From: CBDCWT01 sp965223305 | GTDB lineage: Bacteria > Planctomycetota > Planctomycetia > Pirellulales > Pirellulaceae | Direction: 5' to 3' | Length of the DNA stretch: 64,000 bases | NCBI GenBank assembly: GCA_965223305.1 | Contig: CBDCWT010000081.1 | Span: 1-64,000, forward strand | Part shown: positions 35,675 to 45,600 of the stretch, piece after piece | Layout of the letters: every line of letters starts with the position of its first letter | Position numbering within the stretch: the stretch's first letter is position 1 | Notes under the pieces: generated by a model | The model's input: only the letters and a program-made list of their open reading frames with translations | Database searches by the model: none | Told to the model about the DNA's origin: nothing | Position numbers and translations under genes: made by a program

Positions 35675-38068
35675 CTAGTTGGAAAAGGGCGGCGCCACGT
35701 GTGGCACCTTTCGCCTTGGTAGAACAGCAGCGAGCGCCTGGTCGATCCTCGAGACCCAGCTTGTCCAGCCCGGTCCGGTGGTCACCTCCGTTCCGTGCAG
35801 TCGCACTCCTCGGGCCGTTAGCTCGGACCGCAGCTGCCGGGCCGCCGCGCGATAGTCGAGGTTCTCGTCCTGAACGCGTGGCTCGTAACGACTCCAATCC
35901 AGATAGCACACCTCCGGAGCACCTTGAACGCCAGCCAGCAGTTCGAGGTCGGCGCCGTCCATGAACGGGGACTGCACGATGAGACGGGCAAAGCGATGCG
36001 GTGATTTTAGCGACAGAAGTACCGCCGCCGTCGCATCGTCGGCGGCGGCCATTGCGACCGAAGGTTCACGAGTGCGAAATCGGTTCTGGATAGTCGGTAC
36101 AATCTTGCGGAGAACGAGGTCAGCATAACTTGCCGCTCCGATTCGGTCCTGCGAGCCGTCGTGATAGGGAACAAAAACGGCAATTGCGGGCTCGCACGTT
36201 TCCTGCATCAAGTTGTCGAAGGCGCGCGGCAGATCCCCGTGCTCCAACCACTCCGCTCCGCCGAGAACGTAGATTGTGGGATATCTTCGCGCGCCTTGGT
36301 CGTAGCCACTTGGCAGATAGACCTGTAGGTTTCGTGATGGAACGCGCCCACTGTCGAAACTGACAGGTTCCAAGCGACCGGTTTGAGTGGGTACTTGGGT
36401 CAAGAACGCTCGTTTTTTCCAACCCGGCATCTGCAGTACGGATTCCCATTCGTGACCGCCGTACCCCATCGATCTGGGATTTCCACCCACGTCGACGAGA
36501 GCCGGGGTTGCCTGGCCGTTTCTGACGTCCAGCTCTACGCGCTCGTAATCCACTAGAAACGCATAGTGCCACAGACCATCGGAGTTGTAGGTGTACGATC
36601 GATAGAAGAGGTCTGTGTTTGCGACTCGCTGCATCGAGTCTGCGACGTTGCGGTCCTGAGTCATATCGCCTAGCAGGGCAACATCGTCGGCTTTGCCGAC
36701 ATAGACAAAATGCACAGTCGATTGGTTCTCGACAATGGGAGTCCGCTTGATTCCCCGCCACCACCTGTCAACCATCGCCGTCGGGTCTTCTGATCGTTCG
36801 ACCTGTTGGATAAAGTCCGCAAAGTCCCCAGCAGGTCCAGCGGGAACACTCCGCTGTGATTCACTTGGCAGTGCCGGCACGGTGTCGATGCACGCCACCG
36901 TCGACGTGTTGCGGACGCAGAGACATCCGTTCGCCCAAACGGGGGTGGTGTATCCCCCCCGGGCAGCAACTTTTTCGCGGGTAACTTCCCGGTACCCCTT
37001 GTGAGAAGCCTCCGCCACGACGATCTCGCCACCAGAGGAGAAGAGGACAAGGTACCCATTAACCAACGTCACTCCGCGAGCTCCCGGTTCCCGCGTCTTC
37101 CATCGTCGCCGGCCGGTCGATAAATCGACACACACCAGAAACGTGCCGCACATTCCGAAAACGTGACCGTCATGGACCACGGGTGGCGAATAGGAATCTC
37201 TAAGTTCCCTCGATCTCCAACGCTCATTGAAGTGCGGAGCGCGATCTTGGTCCACTTTGTAGAGCGTCGCAAAGTTCTCGTGCGCCAACAGAAACTGATG
37301 GCGGTCGACGGGAACGAGTTGCGGGTGAGCTAGCGACCCACGGCCATTGGTGTGAGCAAAGCGATATTTTTCAAGCCCGCTTTCCGCTTGCAGGACCGCA
37401 ACATACCGCGAGTCCGCAACTACCAGTTCGTTGACCGGTTGATTCCAGTAGGCTCCTTGATAGCCAACGCGACCCCCTTTTCGTTGCCACGCCACGCTCC
37501 CGTCACTGGCATTCAAGGCCAGCCCCGCCGTGCCGTCGGGATTCGACATCGCGAGGAACACGTAGCTTCCGCAGCGCACCGGCGAGCTACCGAACCCGTA
37601 CCACGGGAGTTGCCCACCGAAAGCAGTTGTAACGTCGGTATTCCAGAGTTGGCGACCGGAGTGTAGATCGACCGCAACTAACTGTCCCAGCGAGCTGAGC
37701 GCGATGACGCGGCCGTCGATCACACACGGTGAAGAAGATGGCCCGTCTTCTGATCCGTGCCGGCCTTGAAAGCTCGGGCCGAGTTTGGCGAGCCAGATTT
37801 CTCGACCATCGTCGAGATGAAGCGCAGTGAGGAAATCATCTTTGCCGTTGGAGTAGGTCATCACGGCGGAACTGCCAATTACTGCAATGTTGGAGTACCC
37901 ATACCCCAGCTCGCGACTCCACCGTTGGCTGAGCTGAAACCCAGCGGAGAACGGTTGGACCGATTGGGCCACGCCGGCGGAGTTTGTTCCGCGCCACTGC
38001 GGCCAGTCTTGGGAGAAACCCCGATCGACGAGCATCACAAGCAGGATCACGATTTTTTTGTTTTGCAT
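35675..38068 (-). CDS. PQQ-like propeller fused to an esterase-like domain
   Basis: I place the start at ATG 38068 (MQNKKIVILLVMLVDRGFSQ), which has AAAGGA upstream and a signal peptide; the frame continues to 38287 but there overlaps the divergent kinase gene. Length is about 797 residues. The first 480 residues are a PQQ propeller (DWPQWRGTNSAGVAQS, AVDLHSGRQLWNTD, CVDLSTGRRRWKTRE). A CBM48-like beta domain follows (VHFVYVGKADDVALLGDMTQ), then an esterase-D/enterochelin-esterase-like alpha/beta hydrolase (NLQVYLPSGYDQGARRYPTI, YVLGGAEWLEHGD). The nucleophile elbow that should read G-x-S-x-G is SVAMAAADDATAAVLLS, so the catalytic Ser is missing and the domain is probably a binding module. 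Confidence 0.85.
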   Translation of the reverse strand: MQNKKIVILLVMLVDRGFSQDWPQWRGTNSAGVAQSVQPFSAGFQLSQRWSRELGYGYSNIAVIGSSAVMTYSNGKDDFLTALHLDDGREIWLAKLGPSFQGRHGSEDGPSSSPCVIDGRVIALSSLGQLVAVDLHSGRQLWNTDVTTAFGGQLPWYGFGSSPVRCGSYVFLAMSNPDGTAGLALNASDGSVAWQRKGGRVGYQGAYWNQPVNELVVADSRYVAVLQAESGLEKYRFAHTNGRGSLAHPQLVPVDRHQFLLAHENFATLYKVDQDRAPHFNERWRSRELRDSYSPPVVHDGHVFGMCGTFLVCVDLSTGRRRWKTREPGARGVTLVNGYLVLFSSGGEIVVAEASHKGYREVTREKVAARGGYTTPVWANGCLCVRNTSTVACIDTVPALPSESQRSVPAGPAGDFADFIQQVERSEDPTAMVDRWWRGIKRTPIVENQSTVHFVYVGKADDVALLGDMTQDRNVADSMQRVANTDLFYRSYTYNSDGLWHYAFLVDYERVELDVRNGQATPALVDVGGNPRSMGYGGHEWESVLQMPGWKKRAFLTQVPTQTGRLEPVSFDSGRVPSRNLQVYLPSGYDQGARRYPTIYVLGGAEWLEHGDLPRAFDNLMQETCEPAIAVFVPYHDGSQDRIGAASYADLVLRKIVPTIQNRFRTREPSVAMAAADDATAAVLLSLKSPHRFARLIVQSPFMDGADLELLAGVQGAPEVCYLDWSRYEPRVQDENLDYRAAARQLRSELTARGVRLHGTEVTTGPGWTSWVSRIDQALAAVLPRRKVPHVAPPFSN

Positions 38069-38246
38069 CCGTTTTGTCCTTTTCTCGGTTTCTCGGTCTC
38101 GCTTTTCCGAGTCCGCGAATATGATGGCTCCATGGGTAGGGCGCCACTGAATCCTAACCATGTGGAGCCGCGCGTTCAGAGAAAAGTGACCGGCTGCAGC
38201 AAAGACCGGATGAACGGGACCAACGTGGGACGAAACGGGATCGACA

Positions 38247-39371
38247 GTGACTGAACCAGTACGAGCTGCCGACGAGCAGATTGCCAAGACCGGTACCGAG
38301 GCGTGGCGACCCGTGCTGCTGATCGCGATTTTTTGGCTCGTGTGGGGCGCCCTTCACACTGTCAGCCTGAACGCGATCAAGCAAGGATTTTCCTCGGCTA
38401 CGATCTTGTGGTTCGCCTTCTCGGACGCGGCCATTTGGGCGATCTTGACGCCGATTGGTCTGTGGATGGGCCGTCGACTGCCGGTTCAATCTCAGCAGGT
38501 TGTCTCGCGGTTATTCGTGCATTTCTGTGTGGGCGTATGCGTCGTAGCACTGCATGAATTCCTGGACGCTCTGCAGAACTACCTGATTCACGTCGTCTGG
38601 TTTCCGTCCCGAGCTGGCATGACGATCGGCGAGTTTTTTCGGTACGTTGTTCCGCATCGCTGGCACTCCAACATCATTCTCTACTCCGCTATCGTCGGGC
38701 TCGGCCAATTCCTGGTACATCAACGGCACTTGGCGGAGACTCGTCATCAGATGACAATGCTCCGCGCCCACCTCGCCGAGGCGCGTGTCAATGCGCTGCG
38801 TTTACAACTGCAACCGCATTTCCTCTTCAACTGTTTAAACACCATCGCGGGGCTCGTGAATCAGGAGCCCCACCGCGCAAGAAAGATGATCGGAGCTCTG
38901 GCGGAACTTCTGCGACTCACGCTCGAGACAGAGGATCCGGCGGTTTCTCTACGGGATGAGTTGCATTTCGTACGCACCTATCTGAAGATCGAGGGAATTC
39001 GCTTTGGGGACAGACTGCAGGTCACCGAGGCGGTGGCCACCGACCACCTGGACGAATCAGTGCCGGCCTTTATCCTGCAGCCGTTGGTCGAGAACGCCGT
39101 GCGCCATGGCCTGGCGAACCACTCTCGTCAAGGTTGCATCACGATCTCGTCGGTCGTGAAAGGTGATCGCTTGGAACTTGAGGTGAAAGACAACGGCGTT
39201 GGGATGTCCCTTGATAAACTGAAGCGAGGTACCGGACTGTCAAGTGTGCAGTCTCGACTGCAGCAACTGTACGGAGCGGAACATGGTTGGAACGTCCACA
39301 GCTCACCGGGGGAGGGCACGCGAATTGTGATTTCGCTGCCGCGCCGAAGAAATCCAACGCGAGTGGATTGA
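38247..39371 (+). CDS. LytS/YehU-type sensor histidine kinase
   Basis: A 374-residue membrane kinase starting at GTG 38247. Four hydrophobic helices fill residues 25-160 (VLLIAIFWLVWGALHTVSL, ILWFAFSDAAIWAILTPIGL, LFVHFCVGVCVVALHEFL, IILYSAIVGLGQFLVHQ). The His_kinase domain follows: the phosphoacceptor is in LRLQLQPHFLFNCLNTIAGL, and HATPase motifs are FILQPLVENAVRHGL and KDNGVGMS. This group signals to LytTR response regulators, and one is encoded immediately downstream with a one-base overlap (TGATG). No dedicated sensory domain is visible, so the helices probably sense the signal. Confidence 0.93.
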   Translation: MTEPVRAADEQIAKTGTEAWRPVLLIAIFWLVWGALHTVSLNAIKQGFSSATILWFAFSDAAIWAILTPIGLWMGRRLPVQSQQVVSRLFVHFCVGVCVVALHEFLDALQNYLIHVVWFPSRAGMTIGEFFRYVVPHRWHSNIILYSAIVGLGQFLVHQRHLAETRHQMTMLRAHLAEARVNALRLQLQPHFLFNCLNTIAGLVNQEPHRARKMIGALAELLRLTLETEDPAVSLRDELHFVRTYLKIEGIRFGDRLQVTEAVATDHLDESVPAFILQPLVENAVRHGLANHSRQGCITISSVVKGDRLELEVKDNGVGMSLDKLKRGTGLSSVQSRLQQLYGAEHGWNVHSSPGEGTRIVISLPRRRNPTRVD

Positions 39372-40147
39372 TGCCTGCTTCATTACGAACTTTGGTTGTG
39401 GACGATGAACCGATAGCCCGCCAACTGCTGCGGTCGGCGTTGGAGACCCATCCGAGTGTTACACTCGTTGGTGAGAGTGAAAACGGCTTCGATGCGATTT
39501 CCGCGATCACCACTCTCAATCCAGACCTCGTTCTGCTCGACATCCAAATGCCCGACGCAGATGGATTCGAAGTGATCGAGGCGCTGGATGCAGCGAGTCG
39601 CCCGGCTGTGATTTTCGTGACCGCGTTCGATCGCTACGCGGTGCGCGCATTTCGCATCCATGCTGTGGACTATCTGCTGAAACCGGTCGACGAACTGCTT
39701 CTTGCGGAGGCCGTTGCGCGGGCTGCTCAGCAGTTCGGGACAGGCCAGTGGATGCACCTCCAGACTCGGCTATCGGAATTGGTCCGTGAGCTAGGTGGTC
39801 GGCAGCAATTCAACCCAGAGTGGTTCGTCGTCCGCCGCGATGACGAACGGATTCCGCTGCGATGGCGCGAGGTGGAGCGGCTAGAGGCTGCTCAGAACTA
39901 CGTTAGAGTGCACACTGGCGGCGCGGTTTTCCTGTTGCGCACCACACTGCAGACGTTAGCCGAGCGACTTGAGTGCCAGGGCTTTGTACGAGTTCACCGA
40001 TCAAATGTGATCAACGTGGCGAAGATCGAATGCATCTATCCATGTAGTCACGGCGACTTCGAAGTCGAGCTGTCCGACGGAAGTCGAGTTCCGCTCAGCC
40101 GTCGCTACCGCCCACAACTAGAGGCGATTCTCGGTAGTTTGGGTTAG
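39371..40147 (+). CDS. LytTR-family response regulator
   Basis: A 258-residue regulator from ATG 39371, which shares a base with the kinase stop; the upstream in-frame codons are not needed. The receiver domain spans residues 5-120 (LRTLVVDDEPIARQLLRSAL; phospho-acceptor Asp57 in LLDIQMPDADGF; Lys in DYLLKPVDE). The LytTR DNA-binding domain occupies about 150-255 (LRWREVERLEAAQNYVRVHT, GFVRVHRSNVINVAKIECIY, SRVPLSRRYRPQLEAIL). It would regulate target genes by binding short direct repeats. No target can be named from this window. Confidence 0.94.
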   Translation: MPASLRTLVVDDEPIARQLLRSALETHPSVTLVGESENGFDAISAITTLNPDLVLLDIQMPDADGFEVIEALDAASRPAVIFVTAFDRYAVRAFRIHAVDYLLKPVDELLLAEAVARAAQQFGTGQWMHLQTRLSELVRELGGRQQFNPEWFVVRRDDERIPLRWREVERLEAAQNYVRVHTGGAVFLLRTTLQTLAERLECQGFVRVHRSNVINVAKIECIYPCSHGDFEVELSDGSRVPLSRRYRPQLEAILGSLG

Positions 40148-40408
40148 CCGCTTGCTGAGCCCCGGTGGATCATCGCCTCACGAAAAACGCCCGAAACCGA
40201 CGAACCTCCTACCCCACACGCCTGTCTCACTTGGGCTTGCCGGATGAGGTCGCCTGAAGCCACTGCCTGCGGTGGTCTGTGGGACGGACTATCCCGCCAT
40301 CGTAGTCTTCCTCCCAACGGCGGAAGTACTCGGATATGCCCGGGGGACAACGAAACACGGTTCGTGTGGCGGCGCGCGTGGTGAGTATCAACCGATGGGA
40401 ATGCTGCA
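40148..40408. other. Intergenic, no gene recognised
   Basis: About 260 bp between the response regulator and a small plus-strand frame. The minus-strand reading at 40144-40470 shows no protein character. A GATGGGA at 40394-40400 precedes the GTG of the small gene. Confidence 0.4.
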
Positions 40409-40585
40409 GTGAGCTGGATCGACACACAGAGCCGGGCGGTGCGCGAGGAGATTCTGGCGCGAATCGACACAGATCCTCAGGCGGTTCAGGCCCTTGACGG
40501 AAGGCCACGTCGATGGGCGACGACGGTGCTCGTTATCTGCGCCTTCTGCGGTGGGATCGTCGTAGGCTGGCTGGCGTGGGGCTAG
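40409..40585 (+). CDS. Small single-pass membrane protein
   Basis: A 58-residue frame from GTG 40409. The N-terminus is charged and helical (SRAVREEILARIDTDPQAVQ), and the C-terminus is one membrane helix (TTVLVICAFCGGIVVGWLAW). The frame closes upstream at 40382-40384, so the start is limited to this region, and GGGA lies nine bases upstream. I do not recognise it. It may be a real small protein or a chance frame; the helix and good codon character make the first more likely. Confidence 0.5.
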   Translation: MSWIDTQSRAVREEILARIDTDPQAVQALDGRPRRWATTVLVICAFCGGIVVGWLAWG

Positions 40586-40675
40586 GCTCTGTCAACGAAC
40601 CACAGAACTACCTAACAACCTGTCTCATCGAGGGCTCGATCGGCGAATTCGAATGAAGGCCGGCAGGCTGGCCGT

Positions 40676-42172
40676 TCACTCCGCCGGCTGGTTCCAAAGG
40701 CGGTAAGGATCGTCAAGACGGCGCATCTCAGAGAGCAACAGCGCTTCCAGCTCAGCGAGTTTTTCCGCGTAGGTCGGGTCGGTGGCGAGGTTGGTCAGCA
40801 GACGACCTGGCTGGCCATGGTCGCTTAGAAACTCGTGTGGGTTCTCGGCCAAGTTGAAGAGCTGAGATTCGCGAACTCGGCCTTCCAGCACGTCGTACTT
40901 AATCAGCTTCCAGTTGTCCCGTTTGACACATCGCATACCAGGTTTTGTGCCTCCACTGTAAACGCCGTACAGCACTTCTCGAATGACTTCCTGCTGGCCG
41001 GTGAGGACCGACTTGAAACTCAGCCCCTCGTTTGTTTGTGGTATGTCGATCCCCGCCAACTCGCAGAGCGTAGCTAGAACGTCCAGCAAGTAGATGTTTC
41101 CTTTCGTGCGCGAACTTGCTTGCACGCCCGGACCCCTGACGACAAACGGCACTCGCCAAGTGTGTTCGTAGAGGTTCTGTTTTCCCTGCAATCCATGGCG
41201 GCCGATGGCCATGCCGTGGTCGGACGTGTAGAAGATGTAGGTGTTGTCCAACTCGCCCAGCGATTCGAGTTTCTGTATGACGCGGCCGATTTGAGTGTCG
41301 ATGTTTTCGCTGCAGGCAAATTGCCGGCCCAGTTCGTTGCGGATCGTACGCTCGTCCCGCCGCTTCCAGACGCCGGTAACCGCGACTTCATCACGCAGGT
41401 TGGGGTGACCATGATGAAACGGGTGTGCCGGTAGGTAGTTAACCGGCAGCTGAGGCTGCTTGGGGCTGGCGGCAGGAGGTGAATCCTCATCCTGATGGTT
41501 GACCGCGCCATACTTGGCGAGTAATTCCGGCGGGCCGACACGTGGATCATGCGGATGTGAGAATCCGAGGTAGACCAGAAACGGGGCGGCGTCGCCGCCA
41601 CCCGATCGCTCGTCGAGAAACTCCAACACCCTTTCAGCGTGCCAAGGGCTGCCCGTTTCGTCGGTCCCGCCCCGCTTGGTAGCATCTTGGCGGATGGTGA
41701 ACTGTCGATTGGCTGCTTCGTAGCTGTTTCCGTTCTTGCAGCTGCGCATGGTGTGATAACCCGCGCGGTTGAACACCGCTGCCATTGTGTGTCGGGCTAG
41801 ATCGGCTGGGACCAAGTCCGGATTGGATAGGTTTGGGTTGTTTCTTCGGCCCGGTTTGTTGGGGATGTGCCAGACGGTCCGTCCCGACATGATCATGTGC
41901 CGTGACGCAGTGCAGACTGCGCCCGCCCAGGCTCCCATATGATGCGCGGCATCAATCACCATTCCCTCAGCTGCTAGGCGATCGATGTTGGGTGTCTCCA
42001 AGGCCGAGTCCTGATTGTAGATGCGAAGGTCGAATGGCGACTGGTCGTCTACGACGATGAACAGGATGTTGGGTTTGGCAGCCGCCGTTGGCTGCGCGCC
42101 GCCGGCGGGTAGAGCGAGCAGCGCGATCGCCAGTCCAGCGGATATGCTCAAGAGGAGGTGTCGGAATAACAC
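40676..42172 (-). CDS. Secreted sulfatase (2)
   Basis: About 498 residues from GTG 42172, chosen because GAGGGA lies seven bases upstream; a TTG at 42187 is the longest alternative. A signal peptide (LLLSISAGLAIALLALPAGG) precedes the sulfatase domain: IVVDDQSPFDLRIYNQDS with metal Asp residues and the formylglycine motif C87-T-A-S-R (VCTASRHMIMSGR). FLVYLGFSHPHDPRVGPPEL, TSDHGMAIGRHGLQGKQNLY and HTWRVPFVVRGPG follow. It belongs to the arylsulfatase-A/heparan-sulfatase-like group and acts on an unknown sulfate ester in the periplasm. It lies beside the repeat block at 42256-42596. Confidence 0.92.
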   Translation of the reverse strand: MLFRHLLLSISAGLAIALLALPAGGAQPTAAAKPNILFIVVDDQSPFDLRIYNQDSALETPNIDRLAAEGMVIDAAHHMGAWAGAVCTASRHMIMSGRTVWHIPNKPGRRNNPNLSNPDLVPADLARHTMAAVFNRAGYHTMRSCKNGNSYEAANRQFTIRQDATKRGGTDETGSPWHAERVLEFLDERSGGGDAAPFLVYLGFSHPHDPRVGPPELLAKYGAVNHQDEDSPPAASPKQPQLPVNYLPAHPFHHGHPNLRDEVAVTGVWKRRDERTIRNELGRQFACSENIDTQIGRVIQKLESLGELDNTYIFYTSDHGMAIGRHGLQGKQNLYEHTWRVPFVVRGPGVQASSRTKGNIYLLDVLATLCELAGIDIPQTNEGLSFKSVLTGQQEVIREVLYGVYSGGTKPGMRCVKRDNWKLIKYDVLEGRVRESQLFNLAENPHEFLSDHGQPGRLLTNLATDPTYAEKLAELEALLLSEMRRLDDPYRLWNQPAE

Positions 42173-42255
42173 TTTGAGTTCCCTCAAGTCGGTGATGATC
42201 CGTAGTCGTAACTATTTTCTACCACGGATCAGCACCACGAGACACCGGCGGGCCA

Positions 42256-42320
42256 AATCAGCCGGAATGCGTTAGCATCCGGTTTGGTGTTGAACCGTGG
42301 GCTAACGCCCAACGGCTGAT
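42256..42320. repeat. Hairpin repeat family, copy 4 of 7
   Basis: AATCAGCCGGAATGCGTTAG, a loop, and the paired arm ending CGGCTGAT. It lies 11 bp from the 181-bp element. Confidence 0.85.
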
Positions 42321-42331
42321 GTTGTCGAGAA

Positions 42332-42512
42332 GTAGGCCGTAACAAGCGGCGCAAGAAGCCATCCATGCGCGTCAGACTCACTGCCGCGCCGTTCCGGCAG
42401 GTGCCGGCTGACGCTCAGCGCCGAATACAACTAGTCCGCTAATGCCGGAACGGCGCGGCGGTCACGTCGGGCGAGAGAACTACCATCTCTCCGGCCGCTT
42501 GTTCCGGCCTAC
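42332..42512. repeat. 181-bp element with terminal inverted repeats, copy 1
   Basis: The ends are GTAGGCCGTAACAAGCGG and CCGCTTGTTCCGGCCTAC, inverted relative to each other. Internally, GCCGCGCCGTTCCGGCA is matched inverted by TGCCGGAACGGCGCGGC, so it could fold into one long hairpin. A second copy at 48990-49170 has the same length. It is bracketed by two copies of the hairpin family. Confidence 0.75.
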
Positions 42513-42531
42513 AGCTCTTGCTCTCGGGCCA

Positions 42532-42596
42532 AATCAGCCGGAATGCGTTAGCATCCGGTTGGTTGTTGAACCGTGGGCTAACGCCCAGCGGCTGAT
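42532..42596. repeat. Hairpin repeat family, copy 5 of 7
   Basis: Same arms as the other copies with a GGTTGGTTG-type loop. It lies just after the stop of the giant FG-GAP gene on the minus strand (42617). Confidence 0.85.
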
Positions 42597-42616
42597 GCCC
42601 CAGAGTCACTGCTGCA

Positions 42617-45600
42617 CTAGGACTCCAGATCAGCCAGTGCTGAGAACAGTTCGTCGACAGCCTCCACGCTAGTTGGGCTGTCAGCCGACCGGTCCGATTC
42701 TTCTGCCGCACTGATGACCGGGCCGCGCTCAACTACTGCGAAGCCGTTGTCTAATGGGGCTACGACGGGGAGCGTGGGTGGCGAGACGGGGCCTGCCTCC
42801 GACTGGAGGTCGGCGGCCACGATGAGCGGATCTGCTCCCAACACGGCCTGCAACTCTTCGCCACCTCCGCTGAAACCAGTCACGCTGAGGGTGAAACTGG
42901 CAGCGTCGTCTGGGCTACCGGCGATGGTGGCGTCATCCACCTCGACAACCACGTGATAGAACGGTTGCAAGCTGAAGTCCAGCACAGTATTAGGTCTGAG
43001 TCGCAACTCGTTGGCCGCGATCTCGAAGCTATCGGTGTCGGGACCGATTAACGAGACGGTGTTTTCGCCCAGAGCGTCGTCTGTAACGTTGACATTCGCG
43101 ACAAGCACACCGCTACTGGTATCGGTGTCCTCGCTGATCGACCCCGTTGATTGAGACAGCGCTATCTCGGGAGATTCGTTGACATCGGTGATGCTCAGGC
43201 TGTAAGTAGCAACGATTTCTCTGCGCGGTACACCTTCGGTGATTTCTAACACCATCGTCCCGCTGCCGATGTCGATCGGTGGCACCGTCAGAGTGACGCT
43301 CTGGCCAGTGAAGGAAGCCACCTCGCTGCCGTCAAAGAAATCCTGCAGAGCGCCGGGTAGGTAGGGGAAGTCGTCGACAGCCAGCGTCACTTCCTGCTCG
43401 GTGCTGGTTTGATTTACCAAGAAGATGTGACCCCGCCCGTCGAGCTCGCGGGTACCGACTTCTACTCGGGGGTTGTCATGCTGAACCGACCAGGAGGTCC
43501 AGTGCGGCTCGCGGATGATCGGCATCAAACTGTCGACTTCGTTGGCTAGGGCCGGCATATCCGGAGCCCAACTTGCGTCCTCAATGGCCGGTTCTTTCAA
43601 GGCCGAATCGGCAAAGTAGCCTATTCCACGGGCCCCGGCGATCAACGAGTTGTAGACCCGCATTCTGAAGGTGCCTGGGTGGTGGCTTGCCGAGTTGATC
43701 TGAGCAATCGAGTTGGGGCGATTGTTTCCCTCGACATTGTTCAGCACGGTGAAACTGTTCGCGCCGGACTGGTCGACAACATCCACCTGTCCACTGACGT
43801 AGGTACCGGACACGTCAATCGACCCGGCAGCCGCGTGAGAACGAGCGGTGTTGTACTGGCCTTGCAAGACGTAAATGGGATGCATCCGCTGGCCATTCTC
43901 GTCGACGTCCGTCGCCTGGACAGTCTGCATCACGTTAAGGGGAACCTCCCACTGACTGACGCTGTTTTCGTTGTCCCAGTAGTAGAAGAGGACATCGTCA
44001 TCGAGTCCCAGCTCGATTAACTCCTCGATTTGTTTCTCCAGTATGTCAGTTCGGTTGTACAAGCCGCCTTGGTAGTTGGCGAAATGCGCCAGTCGGAATC
44101 CTGACATCAAGCCGGCATCGGCCGCCTTCTGAACACTGTCCGAACTCTGATTCCAAATCGCTACGTTCCACCCTTGGTCAGCGTAGGCCGTCCAGTCTTC
44201 CCTGTTCGAATCGGTGTGCATCGCCCAGGGGAAAAACGGTTCCCACTCACCGTCTTTGAGCACCTCGAAGTTCCCCAGCTCGTCGACGCGTGTTCTCGAT
44301 CCTTCGAAGGGGACACGCTGTTCCGGTGGTGGCTTTTCGAACGTCGGGCCGCCGCGGCCGAAGTAGAAGTCATCGACCCAAATCGGTCCATTCGACCGTC
44401 CCCGCGCCGTGGATCGGTGGAACAACCGGACCTGTATATTGGGCGACACCGATGCGTCGATGTAGATCGGGACAACCACCTCTTCCCACTTTCCGTCTCC
44501 CGAAACACCTGCATTACCCCAGTCGGAGTTGCCCAGGCCAGAGAAGTTCTCATCCCAGCGGCGAAGATTGTAGCCGATGTAGCTTGGCCCGCCCTCGGTG
44601 CGCATGAAGAAGCTGAGCGTGTACTCGCCCGTCTCTGGCGCGGTGATGAACGACGAGACCATGATGCTGTAGGGAGCCAGAGCATCGAAGGGCGTGGACA
44701 GTTTCCAGGATCCAGTCTGATCCGGCGTATGAGAAATGGTGGGGTCGTAGACCGTGTCATTCTGCGGAATGAACTGGAATCCCTCATTCGAGGACGTTTG
44801 AGTGAAAAGGTTGGGGCCCTCACGGCTGAGGTGTGGTTGTGAGGCGACCGAAGACGTGGCAGAGCTGATACCAAAGTGGATGTCGTCAACCCAAAGCGTT
44901 CCACCATCTTCGATGTTGCCGAGCTTGTAGAAATGCAACTGAATGTTGGGTGAAACCGAAACGTCGATCTCCACCGGGACGATAATTTCCTGCCAATCAC
45001 CCGCCGCCGGAGCGTTGAAGCCAAAGTCCGTATTTCCCAATGATTGGAATTGTGGACCCCACCGCCGCAAGTTGTGGCCCAGGTAGCTGAGTCCGTTCGT
45101 TGAACGCACAAAGAAGCTCAGGTGGTAGAGTCCGCTTTCATCAAACGTGATGAACTTTGAGATGACCCTGCTGTATTCGCTGGATGGATAAGGTGTCGTG
45201 AGTTTCCAGGATCCGCTCTCGTCGTCCGTTCGACTCACCGAAGTATCAAAAATCGTATCATTCAAGACGTACCAATCGGTGGGGCGATTGATCGACGCGT
45301 CGGTAAACAAATTGTCTCCTTGCCGATGCGGAGGCACGGCTTTTCCACCGATTTCAACCGTCTCGACGAGCTCTAACGATACATCCAGCTGCGGCTGGCT
45401 CTCGAAATCCAGTGGAGTGTCTGGTCGTAACCGGAGCTCGCCGCCGGCGATTTCGAAATGTTGCGCATCCGCTCCAGTAAGAGCCAGCTCGCTGCCCTCT
45501 TGAGCAATCACATCGGCAACCCGCACGCCGCCGCTGGTGTCCGTGTTTTCAGGAAGCGAGCTCACGACATTGGCCAGCCCATTCAAATCGTCGTTCAAAA

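Noticed and set aside
42332..42512. 181-bp element as a CRISPR or small-RNA array
   Set aside because: The structure is one long palindrome with a single copy per site. There are no spaced direct repeats and no cas genes nearby.
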